DNA of 53,090 bases from Candidatus Saccharimonadota bacterium (GCA_025928155.1 JAICKC010000009.1:1-53090), one strand, 5' to 3'. Positions 41,927 through 49,895 are shown, counted from the first letter of the stretch. Numbers and translations: made by a program. The notes: generated by a model not told the origin, from the letters alone.

Positions 41927-42424
41927 CTACACCAGTAGCTTATCTATCCCGATGAATCGCACCATTTGCCATGCGAGCGGTACGGACTCTATGCGACGCA
42001 TAACCTCGCTGCTATTACTTTGCGACAAGATATTGAGTGAACCTTCGTAGAGAACTCGCCGGTCAAGTATGGCTACCTTGCGATGATGGTTACCCGTGTA
42101 AAGAACTTGTACCCCCATGTGTTGCAGCTTCGATATGGCTTCAGTGGCATCGTCTTGCCAGAAGCCTTCATCGTGCGTTCTTGGGTCACGTGTGTTTATG
42201 GCGATCCGCACTCTACGGGATTTTAGCTTCTCCAACGTCGGTAAAAGTGTCTTTAACCGACGGCCAGTAATGAATGGGCACTCAATAATCACTTCACTAT
42301 GACAGTTCGCCAAGTCTTTCATGAAGGCTGGGTAGAAGCTATCTTGGTCGTAAAGTTTTGAGGCAACTAATTCGGCTAGCTGTGATGAATGGCCGAGTAG
42401 GCTAAACATTGCGATCGCCCTCAT
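41927..42424 (-). CDS. phospholipase-D-like single-HKD protein
   Basis: 165 aa. Has IIECPFITGRRL and the HKD motif HHRKVAILDRRVLYEGSLN. One HKD suggests a nuclease that dimerises (Nuc-type). The start is uncertain: ATG 42424 (MRAIAMF) is used, ATG 42409 is possible, and the frame opens at 42472. Just upstream a short open stretch in another frame (EEIGCIEHNGRILIV) hints the gene may have lost an N-terminus. Confidence 0.7.
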   Translation of the reverse strand: MRAIAMFSLLGHSSQLAELVASKLYDQDSFYPAFMKDLANCHSEVIIECPFITGRRLKTLLPTLEKLKSRRVRIAINTRDPRTHDEGFWQDDATEAISKLQHMGVQVLYTGNHHRKVAILDRRVLYEGSLNILSQSNSSEVMRRIESVPLAWQMVRFIGIDKLLV

Positions 42425-42522
42425 GTGCCTGGTCAACAATAAGGATTCGACCGTTGTGCTCGATACAACCAATTTCTTCCAGCCTAAGGTGTAACTTGAC
42501 CAAATTCGGGTAAATTGAGTTC

Positions 42523-42624
42523 CATCTGAGGCGGAGTGGGCTCACCACCTGCAAATTACAGAGGTAGCGTAAGCTGCCTCTTTTTGTTTGCGCTAGGTTA
42601 ACTCTATTATTTTGGATCGATTCC
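42523..42624 (+). repeat. intergenic repeat, copy A (diverged)
   Basis: GGGCTCACCA (42538-42547), ATTACAGAGG (42555-42564), hairpin AGAGGTAGC/GCTGCCTCT (42560-42581) then TTTTGTTT, CTCTATTATT (42603-42612) and T-arm-like GGATCGATTCC (42614-42624). Same order as in copies B and D, but the 5' part is not clear. Confidence 0.65.
42560..42589 (+). terminator. terminator-like hairpin of repeat copy A
   Basis: AGAGGTAGC/GCTGCCTCT with GTAA loop, followed by TTTTGTTT. Strongest of the repeat-family terminators; no plus-strand gene precedes it. Confidence 0.7.
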
Positions 42625-42663
42625 CCTAGGCTCTGCAGAAGTGCTCCACCCCTCTTGTACACA

Positions 42664-42692
42664 TTGACAAATTGTCGTGTTTATGATAATAT
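42664..42692 (+). promoter_or_regulatory. promoter of the 150-aa gene
   Basis: TTGACA (42664-42669), 17-bp spacer, TAATAT (42687-42692). Similar spacing and downstream sequence at 51744. Confidence 0.85.
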
Positions 42693-42836
42693 GCATAAAC
42701 TTCGTTGAGGCCGAATACTACCTCCGAAGTACTTTAACAAGCTCTCTGTTACACCTCGGCTGAGGAATAATCTACACGATGATTCGTGTATGTTATCCCT
42801 CATCCGAGAAAATCCAACCCAGGAGAAATAGAAGAG
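42693..42836 (+). promoter_or_regulatory. structured 5' leader of the 150-aa gene
   Basis: First hairpin: CTTCG-TT-GAGG (42700-42710) with CCTC-CGAAG (42721-42729), also present at 51780 with a U-A to U-G change. Second: CTCGG/CCGAG-type rod around 42755-42806 capped by TACACGA/TCGTGTA. AGCTCTCTGTT (42740-42750) is complementary over 11 nt to the 3' region at 43288-43298. Confidence 0.6.
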
Positions 42837-43289
42837 ATGAAAATCACGAGGCTCGACGCCCAGAACGTCCAGGATGGCGGCTCCGAGGTGCTCGTCACCG
42901 ACAGCAAGCTGGTTAACCTGTGGACGCTTGGCATCGCCAACGACGAGACGGGAACTTACACGACCCACATCGTCTTCAACGGCACCCCAGACGAAGCACA
43001 CAGGCTCTTCGACAACCTCTTCCACAACTACGTCGACGGCTGCTGTCAGAATCTCGGCTGCGACGCCCAGGTCATGTACATCGTCGGCAAGAAGGTCATC
43101 AAGACTGCCCTCTACGGCTGGGACGAGACCAACTACACGATGAAATTCATGGTCTACTGTGACGGTAACGCGTCAGCGATTCTCGCCGAGCTGAAGACCG
43201 ATCTCATTCCGGGAGGAATCTCGATCATCGTGGTCGAGCCCAGCATCCTGTACGGGAACAGTTGCGTCGTCAACATCATCACCGACTAA
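42837..43289 (+). CDS. 150-aa hypothetical protein with structured UTRs
   Basis: Unrecognised. Begins MKITRLDAQNVQDGGSEVLV; mixed alpha/beta with three Cys (VDGCCQNLGC), no membrane segment. Codon use is strongly biased to C/G-ending codons (AAC, GTC, ATC), unlike neighbours, which suggests high expression or transfer. AGGAG lies 13-17 nt before ATG 42837. The transcript has a long folded leader and two 3' hairpins. It is one of four such genes (others at 50.2, 50.7, 52.0 kb). Confidence 0.6.
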   Translation: MKITRLDAQNVQDGGSEVLVTDSKLVNLWTLGIANDETGTYTTHIVFNGTPDEAHRLFDNLFHNYVDGCCQNLGCDAQVMYIVGKKVIKTALYGWDETNYTMKFMVYCDGNASAILAELKTDLIPGGISIIVVEPSILYGNSCVVNIITD

Positions 43290-43403
43290 CAGAGAGCTGC
43301 CAACGGGCGGGACAAGGTACTTGTCGTGAGACATTATAAATTCCTTGTTCCGCCCGGCAGATCTCCAAGGACATAAGCAACGACTTGTGTTTTTAGAGAG
43401 CTG
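43288..43403 (+). other. 3' hairpins of the 150-aa gene
   Basis: AACAGAGAGCT (43288-43298) complements the leader. Hairpin 1: CGGGCGG-G-ACAAGG (43304-43317) with CCTTGT-T-CCGCCCG (43343-43356). Hairpin 2: CAGATCTC (43358-43365) with GAGAGCTG (43396-43403), whose loop resembles the one at 50519-50542. Confidence 0.65.
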
Positions 43404-43410
43404 AATCATC

Positions 43411-43634
43411 GGGTGTGTATCAGTGACGGGATGGACGTATAGCTATTGGAGAGACTTGCTTCATATTCTGTCCAGATAATTCTTCTCCATCTAGCTGCTT
43501 TTTCCTTGAGCGGATGTAAACTTTTCTGCGTACGAGTCACCATAAGCAAAATAACAGAGGTAGATATGTAGTAATCCGTATCGCCTCTTTTTTGTTTGCC
43601 ATACATCCCGCTCTGTTATTCGGGTTCGGCTCCC
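43411..43634 (+). repeat. intergenic repeat, copy B
   Basis: GGGTGTGTAT (43411-43420), TGTAAACTTTTCTGCG (43515-43530), GAGTCACCATAAG (~43534-43546), AATAACAGAGG (43550-43560), AGAGG/CCTCT with T-run (43556-43592), CTCTGTTATT (43611-43620), T-arm-like GGGTTCGGCTCCC (43622-43634). Confidence 0.8.
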
Positions 43635-43672
43635 TGCTGCCCTTGCGGTGCGCATTGCTTTGTTATAGCTAT

Positions 43673-44515
43673 CTAGCTGCCATTCTTTGTGTCATCGGCA
43701 TTTCCATAAAATGCAAACGGTGCCTCCGTAAGCGTTGCCCACATTTGATCTCCATATGACCAATGCCACCATTCCGACGGATTGACGGAGAAGCCGCTTT
43801 CTGTTCCGAAGATAGTTCCTCTCATGATCCAATAGAAAAGGCGGCGGTTGCGTCGAGCAAGCCGCTCCTTATCGTCTGGTGTGTCGCGCTGCTCGTAAAA
43901 GTCGGGTCGAGCAGTGTTTCCAAGATCCGCATCGTGATGGCCCATGAATATGTCTGAGTTGGGGACAAATAGCTTCGAGTTCTGTTTATAGCGCAGCGAG
44001 ATATCTATGGCCGCACCTGTCGCATGTGGCGAAGGTGAACTTTGTGTCTTGCTCGGTTGCGCTATCATGTTGTCACGGCGCTTTAACACCTCCTGCTGGC
44101 TCAAGCCTGGAAACTGGGTGCGAATGAGCCGCGGAAAAACGTCGCTATATAGCATGGTCTGCGTCTGTCGCGACCTCAAACCCTCTTCAATGAATAGCTC
44201 GACCGGGCTGCCAAGTAAAGCTGAGACTGCTTCCGAAGCCTTTAGCGCATCATTTATGAGTGCCAGTCGCTGTGCGATAGTCTTCCGTATGAGCACCGTT
44301 TGACTAACTTCTGAGATTGGTTCAACTGTTGCCGCGTTGGTGTGTGAGTAGTAGCTCTGACCGGTAATCCCGTAGGCGCCCGCATCTACTAGCGGCTCCT
44401 GGTTACGCTCGTCATCGAGCCGTAGCTCATATTTACGATAGCCTTGCTTGCGCAGGAGCGCTTGTGTCTGATCGGGCACGGGACGGTCGAGGAGGCTCGC
44501 GTCAAAATGGGACAT
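43673..44515 (-). CDS. M15-family D-Ala-D-Ala dipeptidase (VanX-like)
   Basis: 280 aa. Metal/catalytic motifs: SPHATGAAIDISL (S-x-H-x-x-G-x-A-x-D) and SEWWHWSYGDQMW (E-x-W-H). EEGLRSRQTQ (arginine element) precedes these. The W-H-W-S-Y-G-D-Q ending is VanX/VanY type. No signal peptide, so it acts in the cytoplasm, e.g. on D-Ala-D-Ala precursors. It overlaps the upstream gene by 14 nt. Confidence 0.85.
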   Translation of the reverse strand: MSHFDASLLDRPVPDQTQALLRKQGYRKYELRLDDERNQEPLVDAGAYGITGQSYYSHTNAATVEPISEVSQTVLIRKTIAQRLALINDALKASEAVSALLGSPVELFIEEGLRSRQTQTMLYSDVFPRLIRTQFPGLSQQEVLKRRDNMIAQPSKTQSSPSPHATGAAIDISLRYKQNSKLFVPNSDIFMGHHDADLGNTARPDFYEQRDTPDDKERLARRNRRLFYWIMRGTIFGTESGFSVNPSEWWHWSYGDQMWATLTEAPFAFYGNADDTKNGS

Positions 44516-45506
44516 GCATAAGCTCCAGCTTTGTGGGTCTCGACGCTGTGGGGCCTTTGCCGTGCTGCTGCTCTTTTACTGCGTCCCGCAATCGAGTAGC
44601 TGCATCAATGTCGGATTTCAGTTCCTGCAAAATCTGACTGGGTTTGAAATCCTGACCGCCGTATGCCGGGGCGTATCCGATCGTTTCGACGTTGGCACCG
44701 GTAGTCAGTATTATGTCGCGTACAGCATCAAAGTACTGGGCATATCGATAGATCTCCGACGTCACGAAGAGTATATCTGTGCCGGGAGCTATCCCATCCC
44801 CTTCTACCCGCAGCAGGAACTGATACGTATCTGAGGTATGTGCCCGCCTTGCCTTGCGATGCGGTGGCGCGCTGAGGCATAGAACAGGCGTGCCGTCCTT
44901 CTTTTCGTAGTGGGCTATTCGCCACTTTGCATTGATAATTTCGTATGACTTGCTCTTCACAAGTTCCTTGCCCAGCAGTGTGACGATAGCACCCTTACCA
45001 AGATCGTACTCAGTCTGAGCGCCCGGTGCGTAGCTGGCTGTCTTAGTTTGCTCAGGCTTCAGAACCTCGCGTTCACAGCCGAGGAATACCAACTTGTCGT
45101 ACGTGACGTCCTGCTCAAGTGCATAGCGCAGACGATTGTACGGCGACATATTGGCGCCGCCGAGGACTGCAAGGATGTCGTAGTGTGTGAGCGTTGCGGA
45201 CGAACTATCGGTCGCGCCTAAGTACGCCGATTCATCCCGAACAATTTTGCCGAGTTCAGACCCTTCTGCGTCCATTGGCTGGCTGGTTGTCACCTGGTAG
45301 CGTTCCAGACCCTTACGAAAATCCCAGTATTTGGCAGCAATGGCAGCGAGACGATCGAGGCGCTTATCGGGTGATGCTATGTCGATGTAGCTTGGGTCGT
45401 ATTGAGCAACAATCCGCTCAACTCCCGGATTGTTTATAAAGCGAGCAAGGTAGTCGGTTGCATGAGCGCGGGCGTGTTCGAGCCATTTTGGTTGCTTTTG
45501 TTTCAT
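44502..45506 (-). CDS. hypothetical protein, possibly DUF218/YdcF-like
   Basis: 334 aa. ILAVLGGANMSPYNRLRYAL and KLVFLGCEREV resemble the glycine-rich loops of DUF218 (YdcF/SanA/ElyC) domains; ILFVTSEIYRYAQYFDAVRD resembles the second half. That assignment is weak. ATG 45506 is preferred (MKQKQPKW); 45557 is possible. Overlap with the M15 gene implies a cell-wall or D-amino-acid role. Confidence 0.5.
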   Translation of the reverse strand: MKQKQPKWLEHARAHATDYLARFINNPGVERIVAQYDPSYIDIASPDKRLDRLAAIAAKYWDFRKGLERYQVTTSQPMDAEGSELGKIVRDESAYLGATDSSSATLTHYDILAVLGGANMSPYNRLRYALEQDVTYDKLVFLGCEREVLKPEQTKTASYAPGAQTEYDLGKGAIVTLLGKELVKSKSYEIINAKWRIAHYEKKDGTPVLCLSAPPHRKARRAHTSDTYQFLLRVEGDGIAPGTDILFVTSEIYRYAQYFDAVRDIILTTGANVETIGYAPAYGGQDFKPSQILQELKSDIDAATRLRDAVKEQQHGKGPTASRPTKLELMHVPF

Positions 45507-45763
45507 AGGGTATTTGTTGCGTACAGCATACCAATATAATGCTTGCGTTGCCAGCAATGAGGGAGGTGCGTCCTTCAGTGCCTATATAACTACCCCACGT
45601 ACCAACTTGAGTAGGTGTATTGCGACCGGCGTAGCATGTGCGTCCCTCTGTTACGGGGTTGTGTGCTATGGTTGTGGTTCATCTCGCAGGGACACGAAGG
45701 GCTATGTGTGCTCATGCTGATGGCCCCAAAAAGAGTGAAATCAGTACTCTCTAACGCTGCGAG
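45507..45763. other. 257-bp spacer, no gene seen
   Basis: It has no convincing ORF or promoter; it contains CCTCTGTTAC around 45644, reminiscent of the repeat-family arms. Confidence 0.3.
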
Positions 45764-45952
45764 GGGTGTGTATGGCCGATGGGAGCCCCCCTACTGTCTG
45801 GATCGGTTCTGCTCATAGGCTGCTTCAATAATCTGCCTCCCCCTGAAGGTTTCTTCTTTGAGTTGGTGTAAACTTTTTTGCGTCTGGGTCACCATAAGAA
45901 AATAACAGAGGTAAGATTACGAATTGTAGTCTTACCGCTTTTTCTTTTCCAG
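45764..45952 (+). repeat. intergenic repeat, copy C
   Basis: GGGTGTGTAT (45764-45773), CTGCTCATAGGCTGCTTCAA (45809-45828), GGTGTAAACTTTTTTGCG (45865-45882), GGGTCACCATAAG (45886-45898), AATAACAGAGG (45901-45911), then the hairpin GGTAAGA/TCTTACC (45910-45936) with a T-rich tail. It lacks the CTCTGTTATT/T-arm end. Confidence 0.8.
45910..45950 (+). terminator. terminator-like hairpin of repeat copy C
   Basis: GGTAAGA (45910-45916) with TCTTACC (45930-45936), then GCTTTTTCTTTT. Confidence 0.7.
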
Positions 45953-45988
45953 GTTTTGTATCCGTTCGTGGAGTGTGAATCCCCTACG

Positions 45989-46480
45989 CTACTTTTGTAG
46001 CGGATCACCCTTCTCATCGAAGTTGGTTTTGTAACCCATCTTGTGTGCCGCTAGGACTAGGAGGCGGCGGTCGCCTTCGCTGGTACGCCCTGCCCCACCA
46101 AGTGAGCATACTACGTTGTCATCGTCGTCCTTCACCTGAATGCCGCCATCCCATGGTGTGAACTGTGGGATGACATGCTGCTGCAATATCATATCGGCCT
46201 CACTCCAGCTGCCGTCTTTGATGCGGTCGGCGTGTTTTTTGGTATCTGCGTTGTATAGCAATACTGTGAATGCCTTGTGAATGGCAAAAGTGGCACTGGT
46301 AGGCTTCACCGTATCCATGCAGCGGTACGCTGTAGGTACGCCCATGACTCCCTGGTCGGCTTTCATGCAGCAGATGGCCATCGGTTGCGGGCCCTTGTCG
46401 TCGGTAGCTACGGTTCTGGCTAGTTCCACGGCATAGTCTACTAATTTGGCGGCATCTTCGTCTGTAAACGATCTCTTCAT
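45989..46480 (-). CDS. GlcG/HbpS-like protein
   Basis: 163 aa from ATG 46480. SFTDEDAAKLVDYAVELA starts the fold; KADQGVMGVPTAYRCMDTVK, FAIHKAFTVLL and SLGGAGRTSEGDRRL follow, as in GlcG/HbpS (DUF336) proteins, which are small oligomers binding heme or metabolites. The frame is open further upstream (46786), but that stretch overlaps the divergent cupin gene and is not used. Divergent from the cupin with a 48-bp spacer. Confidence 0.65.
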   Translation of the reverse strand: MKRSFTDEDAAKLVDYAVELARTVATDDKGPQPMAICCMKADQGVMGVPTAYRCMDTVKPTSATFAIHKAFTVLLYNADTKKHADRIKDGSWSEADMILQQHVIPQFTPWDGGIQVKDDDDNVVCSLGGAGRTSEGDRRLLVLAAHKMGYKTNFDEKGDPLQK

Positions 46481-46528
46481 TACGTCGTAGTATAGCAAGA
46501 CTCCGATAGCTGTCTTATTATTAGACCT

Positions 46529-47014
46529 ATGGTAGACACAACTTACTCCCCCGAGATACAAGCCCTTGTTGACGCGTGGCGACCGTACCTTGATGGTATC
46601 GAAGATTGGCAAACACTTGTTGAGGGTGTTGAGCCTAAAGCTACCGGCTGCGGCCCGGTCCATGAGCTCGATAACCCGCTCGGCCGTTCTGATGAGAGCT
46701 TTGCAGTGGCAGATATGCGTGGCGTTAAGTTCGCACAGCCCCACTACCACGCCAATGGTGAAGTCGAGGTTTATCTTGTACTGCACGGTTTAGGCCAGGT
46801 GGTAGTTGGTAGCGAGGTACTGCAAGTGGAAAAAGGCAGCGTAGTTGTGACACCATCCGGTACGACGCATTACGCCTTGCCAGACCCAGAACAGGGTTTG
46901 GTATTGGCCGTGGTCAATACACCTCCATTTAATCCTACGAACAACATAGACGTCACAGAAACTGACCCCGCTCACAACTACGATCATGAGCTATTTGGAC
47001 GGCTGACTAAGTAG
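46529..47014 (+). CDS. cupin-domain protein
   Basis: 161 aa. Cupin motif 1: QPHYHANGEVEVYLVLHGLG (His, His, Glu metal ligands); motif 2: PSGTTHYALP. It is a single-domain cupin, function unpredictable. TATTAT (46516-46521) lies 7 nt before the ATG: leaderless transcription is probable. Confidence 0.85.
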   Translation: MVDTTYSPEIQALVDAWRPYLDGIEDWQTLVEGVEPKATGCGPVHELDNPLGRSDESFAVADMRGVKFAQPHYHANGEVEVYLVLHGLGQVVVGSEVLQVEKGSVVVTPSGTTHYALPDPEQGLVLAVVNTPPFNPTNNIDVTETDPAHNYDHELFGRLTK

Positions 47015-47021
47015 TACCTTG

Positions 47022-47232
47022 GGGGTGTATACGGCACGGGAGTATAGATTACCCCTTACCCGGCTTGCTGCTCATACACTGTTCCGATAATCCCTCCCCA
47101 GCGAGTTGCCTCATCTCTGAGCTGGTGTAAATTTTTTGGGACACGGGGCACCAATTGATAAATAACAGAGCTACGTCTACCGCACCTCTTATTCGTTACT
47201 GTACCCATACCTCTGTTATTTGGTTCGACTCC
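47022..47232 (+). repeat. intergenic repeat, copy D
   Basis: GGGGTGTAT (47022-47030), CTGCTCATACACTGTTCCGA (~47068-47087), GGTGTAAATTTTTTGGG (47123-47139), GGGGCACCA (47145-47153), AATAACAGAG (47161-47170), CTCTGTTATT (47211-47220), T-arm-like GGTTCGACTCC (47222-47232), which is identical to the tRNA-Glu T-arm over 11 nt. Its short hairpin is weak. Confidence 0.8.
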
Positions 47233-47287
47233 TGTTAGGTGTGGATGGTATGATTACCCTTGAAGCAAACGTCTATCAAGGAAGTCA

Positions 47288-48211
47288 ATGACCAAGTCTC
47301 AACACCCAACAATTTTTGGTTACGGTATCATTCTCTTGTCGACAGGTTTATTCGGTAGCTACGGAGTGTGGGCAAAGCTGATGGGGCCAACATTTAGCCC
47401 TTTCTACCAAACGTGGGTACGCAGCCTACTCATCATTGCTATCATGCTGCCATTCATGATAGCTGGCAAGAGCTTTCGGAAAATCGATCGTAGGGACTGG
47501 TTGCAAGTAGGGGTGTACATTATATTTTGTGTGTGTACACAAGTCCCGCTTTACTATGCTTATAATCATGCTCCACTCGGTATGGTGAATCTCATTTTCT
47601 ACTCAATGTTTGTAATCGCGGCATATGCGGTCGGGCGCTTCTATCTTGGAGAGACGATTTCAAAAGTAAAAGTAGTATCGATGCTGCTCGCTTTTCTGGG
47701 TTTGGTAATCATATTTGGCGTCTCGGTTTTATCTTTCGCACCATTAGGCCTCTTACTCGCTGCCTTTAATGGTGTGGCCAGCGGTGGAGAGGTGTCGTCA
47801 AGTAAAAAAGTTTCGGAGAGGTATCAACCTGCCCTTTTAGCTTTCTGGGGCTGGGTCTTTACTTTCTTATTACATTTGCCCTTATCCCTCCTTATTGGAG
47901 AGAAACAGGTCATACCCTCCTTCGATCATGCTTGGCTGTGGCTTATTGTCTACTCGGCAGTAAATGCAGCGGCATTTTGGTTGGTGCTCATAGGTTATCG
48001 GCGCGTGGATGCAACCATAGGCAGTCTTATCGGTCTTATGGAGGTAGTCTTTGCAGTTCTCTTTGGGGCAATTATATTTAACCAAGCGCTAACACTGGGT
48101 GTATATGTCGGTGGCTTAATGGTTCTGGTTGCTGCAATGTTGCCAGACCTGATTAATCTTTTGAAGGGAGACCATACACCGGTGCCAGTAGAACCGGTAC
48201 GTGACCTCTAG
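47288..48211 (+). CDS. EamA/DMT-family transporter
   Basis: 307 aa, ten transmembrane helices in two EamA repeats: first repeat starts GIILLSTGLFGSYGVWAKLM, second begins GLLLAAFNGVASGGEVSSSK. DMT proteins export amino acids, nucleosides or sugars. ATG 47288 has AAGGAAG upstream. The substrate is unknown. Confidence 0.9.
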   Translation: MTKSQHPTIFGYGIILLSTGLFGSYGVWAKLMGPTFSPFYQTWVRSLLIIAIMLPFMIAGKSFRKIDRRDWLQVGVYIIFCVCTQVPLYYAYNHAPLGMVNLIFYSMFVIAAYAVGRFYLGETISKVKVVSMLLAFLGLVIIFGVSVLSFAPLGLLLAAFNGVASGGEVSSSKKVSERYQPALLAFWGWVFTFLLHLPLSLLIGEKQVIPSFDHAWLWLIVYSAVNAAAFWLVLIGYRRVDATIGSLIGLMEVVFAVLFGAIIFNQALTLGVYVGGLMVLVAAMLPDLINLLKGDHTPVPVEPVRDL

Positions 48212-48374
48212 ATTCCACTTCCTGCTGGGGTGGCTCTGACCGGACGTACTCCCTTGAGTAGACCGTACCATTCGTTGACTTCAGGTAAGGTACGACTCCA
48301 ATTCAAACTGAGATGGCTTACGAAATCAAAAATCCAGAGGTGAGGTTGTATAATTCTAGCTTCGTCCTTTTGTA

Positions 48375-49631
48375 TTACGAAGCAGTTCTGCTGGGTGGGT
48401 GAGAAGAGGTCTTGCGTGAGGTGGCAAAGAAGTAAAGGCTAACTAGCACAAATGCCATAATCCCGATGACGCTACTCCAGCGTAGGGGTATCACAATCTT
48501 ACCTTCTACGGCAAAAACTCCTACTAAACTCACTGCGCCAGCGGACAGTATTTTGCCCGCGAACGCATACAATGACCCCACTGTGGCACGGGCTTCACGA
48601 GGCGCATGGTGCTGGATTTGCGATTCATTATGCACCGACAGCATGCGTAAGACACGCGTAAATACAAACATGCCCATCACTGCCCCTACAGTGCCGGCCC
48701 AAAAGCTGGCGACAAACAGGCAGAGAAAGCCGCTGGCGATCAGTGGTTGGTAGCGCGAAATTTGTGTTTCTGCGTGGTGCATCCACCAGTACAGCCCAGC
48801 CGCAGAGATACTGCCTGCCGCTATCAGGAGTGGTACCGCGTGAAGTGGTGCGCCGACCTGCTGGTAATACTGGGGCAAGTATTCACCGAGCATGCTCATA
48901 AGCCCCTGTATAATCACGGCGCCGACCAAAATATGCCGTAGTACTGGGTGAGTACGAACGGCCTTGAAGGCGCTGGAGAGAATTGTGGGTCGAAGTTCAA
49001 TCTGGACTTGCCGGTGTGTGGTAGGCAGGCTGAGGGTAATGCCTAGGGAAACGACACTGACAGCCATACTCGCCAGTAGCAAGATAGTATAGCGTGGGCC
49101 AATGGCAAACGCCGTCAAACTGCCGGCAAAGTAAGCCAGCATGGTAAAGGCGCTGCTGCGGGCATAGATTTTACCAAAGATTGTACGGTGTGCATCACTG
49201 AGCGACTCATACAGATATGCTTGGGATGCCCCTGAAAGAAACGCCTCGCCCACGCCCCATAATAGGAAACCAGCTAAGTAGCCGAGAAAATTGGGAACAA
49301 CAAGCCACACAGTAAACGTTGCCAGCTGGAGTGCTTGTCCTATTACTAGCGCCCATTTTTTAGAGAACTTATCGGCGATTATACCCGTGGGCACTTCGGC
49401 TATCACTGACGCCACCATCCAGATAGCTAAGAGTGCCCCCACGCCGGCGGCCGATACATGACCCCGCTGACCAAACATGATGACGTAGAACGGATAGATG
49501 ACGATGAATTCCGTCATAAAGGCTAGCAGGAACATCCGTTTGGCAATCGGCGGCAAGGATAAGCCTGGTGATTTGTTTGGCCGGAAGGAGCCAAACGTGG
49601 TGGCAAGGAAGATTTTTCGGAATAACGGCAT
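48375..49631 (-). CDS. MFS transporter
   Basis: 418 aa, about twelve transmembrane helices. The A-loop EVPTGIIADKFSKKWAL matches the MFS motif between helices 2 and 3. Efflux or uptake substrate unknown. ATG 49631 is chosen since GGGAGAG lies 4 nt upstream; 49646 is an alternative. Confidence 0.88.
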   Translation of the reverse strand: MPLFRKIFLATTFGSFRPNKSPGLSLPPIAKRMFLLAFMTEFIVIYPFYVIMFGQRGHVSAAGVGALLAIWMVASVIAEVPTGIIADKFSKKWALVIGQALQLATFTVWLVVPNFLGYLAGFLLWGVGEAFLSGASQAYLYESLSDAHRTIFGKIYARSSAFTMLAYFAGSLTAFAIGPRYTILLLASMAVSVVSLGITLSLPTTHRQVQIELRPTILSSAFKAVRTHPVLRHILVGAVIIQGLMSMLGEYLPQYYQQVGAPLHAVPLLIAAGSISAAGLYWWMHHAETQISRYQPLIASGFLCLFVASFWAGTVGAVMGMFVFTRVLRMLSVHNESQIQHHAPREARATVGSLYAFAGKILSAGAVSLVGVFAVEGKIVIPLRWSSVIGIMAFVLVSLYFFATSRKTSSHPPSRTAS

Positions 49632-49738
49632 AAGCTCTCCCATCATAGCAGCTAGACTGTGCTAGCCGTAGTCAATACGCTGCCCTTGAGCCCGTATAAG
49701 GCCAGGCATTGTTTGAGCCGCTAACTAAGCAGTGGATA

Positions 49739-49895
49739 GGGTGTGTATGCTGCATGGGAGTATATGTATTTCTCTGCTCATAGAGTGTTCCAATTATCCC
49801 TCTCCGTACCACCATCTCGACTTTCTGGTGTAAACTTTTCTGCACACGGGTAGCACAAGAAGTTACAGAGGCGAGCGTGGGCCGTCTCCTTTTGT
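49739..49895 (+). repeat. intergenic repeat, copy E
   Basis: GGGTGTGTAT (49739-49748), CTGCTCATAGAGTGTTCCAA (~49774-49793), GGTGTAAACTTTTCTGC (49827-49843), GTTACAGAGG (49862-49871), hairpin GAGGCG/CGTCTC (49868-49888) with CTTTTG tail. The distal CTCTGTTATT/T-arm is not recognisable. Confidence 0.75.

Noticed and set aside
42402-42662. open frame upstream of the PLD-like gene ending HEGDRNV
   Set aside because: It overlaps repeat copy A; only the last ~30 residues look protein-like. Kept as a note that the PLD gene may be truncated.
42523-49895. CRISPR array
   Set aside because: Repeats are ~160-210 nt, kilobases apart and separated by genes; no short regular repeats or cas genes.
42523-49895. 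classical integron attC sites
   Set aside because: No GTTRRRY/RYYYAAC core pairs at fixed positions, no intI, and module genes lie on both strands.
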